Assembly: GCA_947493695.1 (NCBI GenBank)
Contig: CANLSF010000003.1
Location: forward strand, 1 to 64,000
Source: an uncultured Kiloniellaceae bacterium
GTDB lineage: Bacteria > Pseudomonadota > Alphaproteobacteria > Kiloniellales > Kiloniellaceae
Reading direction: 5' to 3'
Length of the DNA: 64,000 nucleotides
The notes beneath the pieces were generated by a model, which worked only from the letters and a program-made list of their open reading frames with translations, did no database searches and had not been told where the DNA came from. Position numbers and translations under genes: made by a program. Position 1 is the first letter of the stretch, and every line of letters starts with the position of its first letter. Positions 35,027 to 42,371 of this stretch are shown here, one piece after another.

Positions 35027-35707
35027 CTATAAACTCTCGTAGTCGCCAACCAGCAACCGATGCTTGGGCTCATCTTCTTCAATATCGGGGAAGCGGCCGA
35101 TCGGATTCAGGAAATAATTGTCCACGTGGTCGTCGTTGACGGTCGAAACCTCACCCACCAGCACGTCTTTCCCCTCACCCCAAAAAGCGTGATAGACGCG
35201 CGGCAGAAGCGTAACACTCTCGCCCGGCTTCAGACGCAGAATGTCACCCGCCTCGAAGTTCCGTTTGACACCGTCGGTAAAGACCGTCACTTCGCGTTCC
35301 CGGTCCAACTCGCCTTCATCATTGGCATGGTAAAGCTTGATCGCCAGATCACCGCCACCACGGTTGATGATGTCCTCAGCCTTTGAGTCGTGATAGTGCA
35401 TCGGCGCGAGCTGATCCTTCTTCGAGATCATGATCTTCTCGGCGTAGAGCATGCCCTTCCCTGACGCCAGATCCTCCTGGCGCCCATTGCGCACGGTGAA
35501 GAGGAAGAGGCCAGTCTTATCGTAGTCGCCCAGGCCATAGTCGGTGATGTCCCAGCCGAGACCCGCACGGAAGATCTCGCCGCAGCTTTCCTTTCGGTCG
35601 GCCCAATCCGCATCACTCCAGTGTGCAAAAGGTGGCAGGACAAATCCGAAGGATTCGATGAAAGCCTGCCCTTCGCGGACGATCTCATTGATTTCCGAGC
35701 GTTTCAT
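35027..35707 (-). CDS. D-lyxose isomerase family sugar isomerase
   Basis: A 226-residue cupin of the D-lyxose ketol-isomerase family, which interconverts D-lyxose and D-xylulose, often also mannose and fructose. The metal-binding motif MHYHDSKAEDIINRGGG and a later histidine in LLPRVYHAFWGEG are clear. It is the last gene of a seven-gene minus-strand run with the ABC importer, Gfo/Idh oxidoreductase and Dabb gene, so an isomerisation step for an imported sugar or its oxidised product is likely. Confidence 0.85.
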   Translation of the reverse strand: MKRSEINEIVREGQAFIESFGFVLPPFAHWSDADWADRKESCGEIFRAGLGWDITDYGLGDYDKTGLFLFTVRNGRQEDLASGKGMLYAEKIMISKKDQLAPMHYHDSKAEDIINRGGGDLAIKLYHANDEGELDREREVTVFTDGVKRNFEAGDILRLKPGESVTLLPRVYHAFWGEGKDVLVGEVSTVNDDHVDNYFLNPIGRFPDIEEDEPKHRLLVGDYESL

Positions 35708-35725
35708 TTTCCTGTTCCCTGCTTT

Positions 35726-36046
35726 CTAGGCCGAAGCCGCAACTTCCATATCAAAAACCAGAATACCGGACTTGCCGCCCTCCGATGCCGCGACGAGTTT
35801 CGCGCCGATCCTCTGATGCTCTTCATCTACAAGGTAAGCATTCAGTGCATCAGCATCGGTAAAGTTGATGATAAAGCCTTCGCTGTGGCCCTTATCCATC
35901 CCTTCCGGGCTGACATTGACGCCATAGTCTATGCCGAGAAACCCGGAATGATGATCCTGAAGTCCGGCCAGGCCTTCGTAGATCTCTCGTTTCAGATCAT
36001 CCGGGGTCCCAGCTTGAAACTGGACAAATACACAATGCCTGATCAT
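35726..36046 (-). CDS. Dabb (stress-responsive alpha/beta barrel) domain protein
   Basis: A 106-residue dimeric alpha/beta-barrel protein, starting MIRHCVFVQFQ and with the HSEGFIINFTDADALNAYL region usual for the family. Such proteins are small enzymes or ligand binders of mostly unknown role. Its start overlaps the stop of the Gfo/Idh gene (ATGA), and it often accompanies sugar oxidoreductase genes, so a part in the same pathway is likely. Confidence 0.85.
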   Translation of the reverse strand: MIRHCVFVQFQAGTPDDLKREIYEGLAGLQDHHSGFLGIDYGVNVSPEGMDKGHSEGFIINFTDADALNAYLVDEEHQRIGAKLVAASEGGKSGILVFDMEVAASA

Positions 36047-37080
36047 GAGAATTCGATCCTCCGCCCTTCTTCACTGGATTGTCTGGCCGCCTCGATCATG
36101 CGGATCGTTTGGCGCGCTTCCTCGGCCAGAACAGGTGGACGGCCGCCGCGTTCAATCGCTTCACCCATGCCCCGGTAATATTCGTAGTGCGCGCCGGGGA
36201 TACTCGGCTCTTGCCGTGCGAACAGCTTACCCTTCACCAGGGACGTCACCTTGGCCCAACGGTCTTCCGACTCAATGCCATACCCCGGATCTTCGGGCGT
36301 CATCCCGCCGCGCAGCTGCTCTTCCTGGATATCCATATGCTTCTTCATGTAGGAGCCCTGCGTGCCATGAACAGCGTAGCGTGTAGAGAAATCCGGCGAG
36401 AGGACACTCGCCATGAGGTCGATCCGCTGCCGCCCCTTGGCCATACGAATGTGAAAGCCGTCGATCACCTTGCCGCCGGGACGTTGCGACGCGATATCTG
36501 CACTCAACCAATCCGGCGTTCCGAACAGCACCAAGGCCTGATCGATCAGATGCGATCCAAGATCATAATGCAGCCCCGTCGCCTTTCCCGGTTGGTCCTG
36601 CCAGATGTCGCTGACCTCCGGTCGGAAGAACTCGAAATGGGCACGGTAGGAATGCACTTCACCTAGCACCCCATCCTCGATCAACTTGCGCAGCGTCAGA
36701 AAATCAGAATCCCAGCGCCGGTTCTGAAAGCAGGAGACAATGCGGTTGGCTTTTTCCGCTGCAGCGATAACAGCGTCGGCCTCCAGGACCGACGAGGTAA
36801 AGGGTTTGTCGGACACCACATGCTTACCGGCGGCAAGGGCCTCAAGTGTGAGCGGATAATGCAAGTCACTCGGTGCGGCCACGACCACCAGATCAACCGC
36901 CTCATCACCAAAAAGTTCCTGTGGCGTCGCATAAACCTTTGCATCCGGATAGTCCTTTTTGACTTCCTCAGGCCGGGATGACGCCACAGCCGCAAGTTCA
37001 AGACCCGCTTTAGCGAAAAGCGGTGCGTGGAAAACGCGCCCCGCCAGCCCATACCCGATCAGCCCGACCCGTACTGCCAT
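36043..37080 (-). CDS. Gfo/Idh/MocA family oxidoreductase
   Basis: A 345-residue NAD(P)-dependent sugar or polyol dehydrogenase. The N-terminal Rossmann motif is VGLIGYGLAGRVFHAPLF, then VVVAAPSDLHYPLTLEAL and KHVVSDKPFTSSV, with the conserved KP lysine. YDLGSHLIDQALVLFG carries the catalytic DxxxH-like region. It is closest in look to the YdgJ-like branch. It lies 29 bp after the ABC ATPase and is coupled to the Dabb gene. Confidence 0.88.
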   Translation of the reverse strand: MAVRVGLIGYGLAGRVFHAPLFAKAGLELAAVASSRPEEVKKDYPDAKVYATPQELFGDEAVDLVVVAAPSDLHYPLTLEALAAGKHVVSDKPFTSSVLEADAVIAAAEKANRIVSCFQNRRWDSDFLTLRKLIEDGVLGEVHSYRAHFEFFRPEVSDIWQDQPGKATGLHYDLGSHLIDQALVLFGTPDWLSADIASQRPGGKVIDGFHIRMAKGRQRIDLMASVLSPDFSTRYAVHGTQGSYMKKHMDIQEEQLRGGMTPEDPGYGIESEDRWAKVTSLVKGKLFARQEPSIPGAHYEYYRGMGEAIERGGRPPVLAEEARQTIRMIEAARQSSEEGRRIEFS

Positions 37081-37109
37081 AAAACCTTGTGTCCTCTGTT
37101 AAAGTCGAA

Positions 37110-38222
37110 CTATGCGATCCGGAGCTCGGTCGCAGGATCGAAAAAGTGAATCTTGCCCATGTTGAAGGCGAAAGGCACATCCGCCCCCACCGAGAGGCCG
37201 TTCGCACTGCGCATGCGCCCGGTGACCTCCTTGCCGCCAAGCTGGGTCACGACGAAGGTATCTGCGCCGGTCGGTTCGACCACCTCGACGCTGCAGTTAG
37301 CGTGGGCAATGTGTTCCGCCTTGGGATCGGCGCCATCGAGATCGGTGATGTCTTCAGGGCGGATACCGAGAACCACGGACCTGCCGCTATAGCTTTGGAG
37401 CGATGTTGGCGGCTGCGGCACAGGTAATGACAAAGAACGATCACGTTGCGGGATCTCCACGGACAACGAACCTCCGCCATTTTCAATTCTGGCCTCGATC
37501 AGGTTCATGGTCGGTGACCCCATAAAGTCGGCCACAAACATATTCGCGGGCTTGGAATAGACCTCGTCCGGCGAACCGACCTGCTGCAGGATACCGTCTT
37601 TCAGAACCGCAATCTGGGTGGCCAGCGTCATGGCCTCGATCTGATCGTGCGTCACATAGACAATAGTTGTGCCAAGCTTCTGGTGCAGTCGCTTGATCTC
37701 CGTGCGCATGTCGACGCGCAGTTTGGCGTCCAGGTTCGAGAGCGGCTCGTCAAAGAGGAAGAGTTTTGGATCCCTGACCAGGGCCCGGCCCATGGCCACC
37801 CGTTGGCGTTGACCACCGGAGAGCTGCCCCGGACGGCGCTTCAGCAGATGCTCGATCTGCAGCATACCTGCCACGCCCTGGATTGCCTTTTCCCGGTCTG
37901 CCTTGGACACACCGCGCATCTCCAGGCCAAAGGCAATGTTCTCTCCCACGGACATGGAGGGATAGAGCGCATAGGACTGGAAGACCATAGCGATATCGCG
38001 CTTGGAAGGATGCAGGTCGTTTACAACCTTGCCGTCGATTGAAATCTCTCCCGACGAGATCGATTCCAGCCCGGCGATGGTATTCAACAGTGTGGACTTG
38101 CCACAGCCCGACGGTCCAACCAATACCAGGAAGCCGCCCTCTTCGATGGCGATATCGACTCCCTTGAGGACTTCGACACTGCCGTACTGCTTATGCAGCC
38201 GATTGATTTCGAGAAACGCCAT
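37110..38222 (-). CDS. Sugar ABC transporter ATPase (CUT1, UgpC/MalK-like)
   Basis: A 370-residue ATPase with Walker A GPSGCGKST, signature LSGGQRQRVAMGRAL, Walker B LFLFDEPLSNLD and the switch YVTHDQIEAM. The C-terminal third is the MalK-type OB domain (GSPTMNLIEARI onward). The ATG at 38222, MAFLEINRLHKQYG, is the natural start; the frame stays open upstream but overlaps the permease gene. It powers the two permeases encoded directly upstream. Confidence 0.92.
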   Translation of the reverse strand: MAFLEINRLHKQYGSVEVLKGVDIAIEEGGFLVLVGPSGCGKSTLLNTIAGLESISSGEISIDGKVVNDLHPSKRDIAMVFQSYALYPSMSVGENIAFGLEMRGVSKADREKAIQGVAGMLQIEHLLKRRPGQLSGGQRQRVAMGRALVRDPKLFLFDEPLSNLDAKLRVDMRTEIKRLHQKLGTTIVYVTHDQIEAMTLATQIAVLKDGILQQVGSPDEVYSKPANMFVADFMGSPTMNLIEARIENGGGSLSVEIPQRDRSLSLPVPQPPTSLQSYSGRSVVLGIRPEDITDLDGADPKAEHIAHANCSVEVVEPTGADTFVVTQLGGKEVTGRMRSANGLSVGADVPFAFNMGKIHFFDPATELRIA

Positions 38223-38227
38223 AGCAA

Positions 38228-39109
38228 TCAGCCTTTCACCGCGCCGGCCATCAGGCCACGCACGAAGTATCGTCCGGAGACGACATAAACGATAAGAGTG
38301 GGCAGCGCCGCCAGGATCGCACCCGCGAAATGTACATTGTATTCCTTCACGCCGGTCGAAGAGCTGACCAGGTTGTTCAGCGCCACCGTCATGGGCTGGC
38401 TGTCGAAGTCGGCAAAGGATGCCCCGAAAAGGAAATCGTTCCACACGTTGGTGAACTGCCAGATGACGGTGACGACGATAATCGGCCCGGAGCTTGGCAG
38501 CAAAATACGCCGGAAGATCCGGAAGAATCCTGCTCCATCGATGGTCGCGGCCCGGATCAGCTCCGTCGGGAAAGCATCGTAGTAGTTCCGGAAGAACAGC
38601 GTCGTGAAGCCCAGACCGTAAACGACATGCACCAGGACAAGCCCGGAGGTCGTGCCCGCCAGATCGAGTATGCCCAGAATGCGCGCCATGGGGATCAGGA
38701 CGATCTGAAAGGGAATGAAGCAGGAGAAAAGCATCAGACCGAAGACCACCCGGTGCCCCCGGAACTGCCACTTGGTCAGGACGTAACCGTTGATCGCCCC
38801 CAGCAGGGTGGAGATGATCACCGCCGGAACGACCATCACCAGAGAATTGATGAAATAGGGTTTGAGACCAGTCGGCTCGACACCGATCTGCGCCTCGCCC
38901 CAGGCCTGGATCCAGGGCTCGAAGGTGAAGACCTCAGGAAACGCCAACATGTTGCCCTGACGGATTTCATCCAACGTCTTGAGCGAATTCACCAGCATCA
39001 CGAAGAGCGGCAGCAGATAGAACACCGCGAACACGAGCAGGATCGAATAGATCAGCGCCCGGGCAATAACCCCGGTGCGCAAAGCGGTGTCCTTGGAAGC
39101 CGCGCTCAT
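38228..39109 (-). CDS. Sugar ABC transporter permease (MalG type)
   Basis: A 293-residue permease with six hydrophobic segments and the EAA loop ELIRAATIDGAGFFRIFRRILLP of CUT1 importers (around residues 180-200). Its start overlaps the stop of the preceding permease (ATGA), and it ends five bases before the ATPase start. Confidence 0.9.
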   Translation of the reverse strand: MSAASKDTALRTGVIARALIYSILLVFAVFYLLPLFVMLVNSLKTLDEIRQGNMLAFPEVFTFEPWIQAWGEAQIGVEPTGLKPYFINSLVMVVPAVIISTLLGAINGYVLTKWQFRGHRVVFGLMLFSCFIPFQIVLIPMARILGILDLAGTTSGLVLVHVVYGLGFTTLFFRNYYDAFPTELIRAATIDGAGFFRIFRRILLPSSGPIIVVTVIWQFTNVWNDFLFGASFADFDSQPMTVALNNLVSSSTGVKEYNVHFAGAILAALPTLIVYVVSGRYFVRGLMAGAVKG

Positions 39110-39978
39110 GTCTTCTTCTCCCGCAGCTCGCTATAGAGATAGGGAATGATGATGGAGGCGATCATCATCAGCATGATCACGGCGGAAGACGCACCGATCC
39201 CCATCTGATTGCGGGTAAAGCTGTAGGAATACATGAAGGTCGCCGGCAGCTCAGTCGCCCGCCCCGGACCGCCGTTGGTCAAAGCGATGACCAGATCGTA
39301 GGCCTTGATCGCCAGATGCGCGAGAACCACGAAGGCGGAGAGAAAGGCCGGACGCAGCATCGGAATAACGATGCGCCGATAGAGCTGCCAGTTGGAGGCT
39401 CCGTCGATCTGAGCGGCCTTCAGGATCTCGTTGTCGATCCCACGCAGACCAGCCAGGAACATTGCCATAACAAAGCCTGAGGACTGCCAGACCGCGGCCA
39501 AGACCACCGTGTAGATCGCCATCTCGCGGCTTTTGATCCAGTTGAAGGAAAAGCTCTCCCAACCCCAGAGATGCATCACATTCTCCAGGCCGATACCCGG
39601 GTCGAGAAACCACTTCCAGGCGGTGCCGGTGACGATGAAGGACAATGCCATGGGATAGAGATAGATCGGCCGCAACACGCCCTCGCCCCGGATTTTCATA
39701 TCCAGCAGGATCGCGAGGCCCAAACCGATCACGGTACAGATCACGATGTAGAGGATGCCGAAGATGGCAAGGTTCTTCAGCGCGATCGACCAATGCCGCA
39801 GGCTAAAGAGCTTCTCGTAATTCTCCAGGCCGACAAAGCCCAGAGATGGCAGCATGCGCGAGTCCGATACCGAGAGATATCCGGTGAAGGCGATGAAGCC
39901 GTAGACGAAGAGCAGGATCAGCACAAAACTTGGCGAGAGCACAAGCCGAGGCAGGTATGTCTGGAGCCTTTCGATCAT
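39106..39978 (-). CDS. Sugar ABC transporter permease (MalF type)
   Basis: About 290 residues with six hydrophobic segments and the EAA loop EILKAAQIDGASNWQLYRRIVIP. The ATG at 39978 (MIERLQTYLPRLVLSPSFV) matches the usual N-terminus; a longer frame starts inside the gap after the binding-protein gene. That 160 bp gap holds a strong stem-loop. It is the partner of the MalG-type permease. Confidence 0.88.
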   Translation of the reverse strand: MIERLQTYLPRLVLSPSFVLILLFVYGFIAFTGYLSVSDSRMLPSLGFVGLENYEKLFSLRHWSIALKNLAIFGILYIVICTVIGLGLAILLDMKIRGEGVLRPIYLYPMALSFIVTGTAWKWFLDPGIGLENVMHLWGWESFSFNWIKSREMAIYTVVLAAVWQSSGFVMAMFLAGLRGIDNEILKAAQIDGASNWQLYRRIVIPMLRPAFLSAFVVLAHLAIKAYDLVIALTNGGPGRATELPATFMYSYSFTRNQMGIGASSAVIMLMMIASIIIPYLYSELREKKT

Positions 39979-40073
39979 GGTGACCGCATTCTCAAATAGT
40001 AGCTTCAGTCGCCACTGACACAGGGGCTTTGCCTTGCCGCTGACGAAGCTCAAGGGATCTGAAGAGAAAAGAG

Positions 40074-40107
40074 TGGCGATGAGCACCCCGAAGAGTCCTC
40101 ATCGCCA
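40074..40107 (-). other. Perfect 10-bp stem-loop between sugar-binding-protein and permease genes
   Basis: TGGCGATGAG (40074-40083) pairs exactly with CTCATCGCCA (40098-40107), loop 14 bases, about 30 bases after the stop of the binding-protein gene. On the minus strand it is followed by CTCTTTTCTC rather than a pure T-run. Like the hairpins in the two TRAP operons it probably protects or partly ends the binding-protein message. Confidence 0.65.
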
Positions 40108-40139
40108 AACCGAATGAGACCGTTACCGGTATCTCGAGA

Positions 40140-41405
40140 TTACTGCGCCACCTCAACAGCGGACACCAGTTCCTCGACCGCAGTCGCAGAATCGAACTCG
40201 CCGTTAAAATGCGCCGTGACCACGTCATAAATGCCGTTCTTCACGGAAGCCGGTGCAGCATGACCATGCGCCATGGATCCGAAGAGCTTGCCCGAGGCGT
40301 TTGCCTCTGCGAGTTCCTTCATACCCTTCTTGCCGCAGGCATCGAAGTCCGCATCGGACACATCGGTGCGCGCCGGAACCGACCCCTTGACCACATTGAA
40401 CGCCGACTGGAAAGACGGTGCCATGATCGAGCTCGCCAGTTTCACCTGCGCGGCCTGACCTTCTTCATCGACCGAGAACATCGCAAACTGATCCGAGTTG
40501 AAGGTTACGGTGCCCTGAGTTCCCGGGAAGCGGAAACAAAGGAAGTCTTCCTCCGGCTTCTGATTGGCTTTCAGGAATTCGCCCTTCGCCCAGTCGCCCA
40601 TGAACTGGACCCCGGCCTTGCCTTCAATGACCATTGCCGAGGCCAGATTCCAGTCACGACCGGAGAAGTTATCGTCCACGTAGGAGCGCAACGTCGCCAT
40701 GCGGTCGAAGGCTTCCTTCATCTGGTCCGACCCCAACGCCGCTGGATCGAGGTCAACGAAGGCCTTCTTATAGAAGTCTGGTCCACCAACGCTCATCACC
40801 ACAGCATCGAAGATCGTTGCGTCCTGCCAGGGCTGACCACCATGCGCGACAGCCGTGTAACCGGCCGCCTTGATCTTGTCGAGGGCGGCGACCAGGTCGT
40901 CCCAGCTCGATGGCTGTGCAATCCCTAGCTCATCAAAAATCTTCTTGTTGGCCCAGACCCAGTTGGTCGAGTGCACATTGACCGGCGCCGAGATCCATTT
41001 CCCCTCATGCTTGGCAAAACGCTGCAGCGCAGCCGGAACCACCTCATCCCAGCCTTCCTTGGCCGCGACCGAGTTCAAGTCGGCGAGCGCGCCTTCAGCT
41101 GCCCAGTCCTGGATATCAAAGCCAAGCATTTGAACCGCGGTGGGCGCGTTTCCAGCAGTGACCCGCGCGCGCAGCACCGTCATGGCCTGTTCACCGCCGC
41201 CGCCGGCAACAGGCATGTCTTTCCAGGCCACGCCGTTGCTCTCCAAATCTTCCTTCAGCACGTTCAGCGCGCTGGCCTCACCGCCGGATGTCCACCAGTG
41301 CAGGACCTCCACGGAACTGTCTGCAGCGGAAACGGCGTTCGCCGCGCCAGCCATAATTGCGCAGGCGGCAGCGCCACATGCCAGCTTTGATAGAGTTCGT
41401 TTCAT
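40140..41405 (-). CDS. Sugar ABC transporter substrate-binding protein (CUT1)
   Basis: A 421-residue family 1 solute-binding protein. It has a signal peptide ([20 protein letters not shown], cleavage after VSA). [38 protein letters not shown] and [18 protein letters not shown] resemble glucose/mannose-type binders of proteobacteria. GGGAGG lies seven bases before the ATG. It is the first gene of the seven-gene sugar operon; the first of the LacI operators lies 60 bp upstream of its start. Confidence 0.9.
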   Translation of the reverse strand: MKRTLSKLACGAAACAIMAGAANAVSAADSSVEVLHWWTSGGEASALNVLKEDLESNGVAWKDMPVAGGGGEQAMTVLRARVTAGNAPTAVQMLGFDIQDWAAEGALADLNSVAAKEGWDEVVPAALQRFAKHEGKWISAPVNVHSTNWVWANKKIFDELGIAQPSSWDDLVAALDKIKAAGYTAVAHGGQPWQDATIFDAVVMSVGGPDFYKKAFVDLDPAALGSDQMKEAFDRMATLRSYVDDNFSGRDWNLASAMVIEGKAGVQFMGDWAKGEFLKANQKPEEDFLCFRFPGTQGTVTFNSDQFAMFSVDEEGQAAQVKLASSIMAPSFQSAFNVVKGSVPARTDVSDADFDACGKKGMKELAEANASGKLFGSMAHGHAAPASVKNGIYDVVTAHFNGEFDSATAVEELVSAVEVAQ

Positions 41406-41464
41406 GTCTCATCCTCCCGTAAGCGTGACACTGGATTTCGGTTCACCGATCCAGAATCTTGTAA

Positions 41465-42333
41465 ATCTGTAACGTTACAGATATTTTAGAGCTACAGTTT
41501 GTCCGATTCCGATTTGTTCGTCAAACCTTTCACCTATTTGGTTTTGATTGATGATTAGGCCAAGTTCAGTGCGATTTCACTGCCACGTCCTGTCGCGACA
41601 GTTAAAAACCTGTAACGTTACAAAGATATACAGCCTTGGCGTCACAACTTCAGGGCAGCACCGGTTTCCCCCATAAGCCGAGGCGCTTACAATTATTCCA
41701 GCGTCACACCCGAGTTCGTAACGGGGGAGGAAGCAGCTTTATCGCCGTATCGTTACAGGAACAGCGTCGTCGGCTTGGTGCATCTCCCTGACAACCTCAA
41801 AAGAGACGGCAGAGAGTAAAGCCGCGGGAACATCGTTCAGATCATTCTGCCTAGAGACACCCCATCTCTCGTAGCGGTAACGTTACTACTCGTAGCGGTA
41901 ACGTTACTAACTGACATTCACAACGTTACAAGTCAGCCTTTCTGACAATTTCACAGGGTTGTTTAAGTCCCGAACGCCAAGACTCTGCTATTTGTAACCT
42001 TGCGAACAGGCCTTCTCGCGCTCGGCATCAGGCTCTGTATCGTTACAACGCTCGCTGCCGCCAAGACGGCTTCGTCTCTCAGGATGAGCTGATGCCCTTC
42101 AAGCCCGGCGGCCGGGTTAGGTGTTCGGCGTAAATCTCGCGCAGCACCTGAAATCAGGCTCAGCAGTCTAGGTATTCCGTAACGTTACAAACCACTTACA
42201 GCCGTTTCCGCACACACGAAAGCGACTTCAAAAATCCTCTTATCTATTTGTTTTTAATAAATATTAGGCGTTTGTTAAGGTGAATATGCGAAAGACAAGT
42301 TTGCAAAATTTCCTGAAACCTGTAACGTTACAG
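41465..42333. promoter_or_regulatory. Array of LacI-type operators (GTAACGTTAC), about nine sites, no gene
   Basis: The 966 bp gap between the divergent sugar operon and LacI-fusion gene has no gene I can support. Perfect GTAACGTTAC cores lie at 41468-41479 (inside an 18-bp palindrome 41465-41482), 41612-41621, 41877-41886, 41898-41907, 42179-42188 and 42322-42331. One-sided or single-mismatch copies lie at 41746-41757, 41919-41930 and 42036-42047. The central CG and TGTAACGTTACA form are those of LacI-family repressors. The outermost sites flank the two genes, so looping between them is plausible. Confidence 0.88.
41868..41909. repeat. Tandem 21-bp repeat carrying two operators
   Basis: A 21-bp unit (CTCGTAGCGG then TAACGTTACTA) occurs twice without any change or spacer. 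Each holds one GTAACGTTAC core, so the two operators sit exactly 21 bp apart, on the same face of the helix. The identity suggests a recent duplication. Confidence 0.9.
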
Positions 42334-42371
42334 TTACACTCTCAGACAGACTACTCTTCTTCGAGGCGCCC

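Noticed and set aside
38223..38771. N-terminal extension of the sugar ABC ATPase
   Set aside because: It overlaps the MalG-type permease, and the protein has its normal start at 38222.
42050..42170. Possible gene remnant in the operator gap
   Set aside because: Higher GC than its surroundings but no frame with recognisable protein sequence on either strand.
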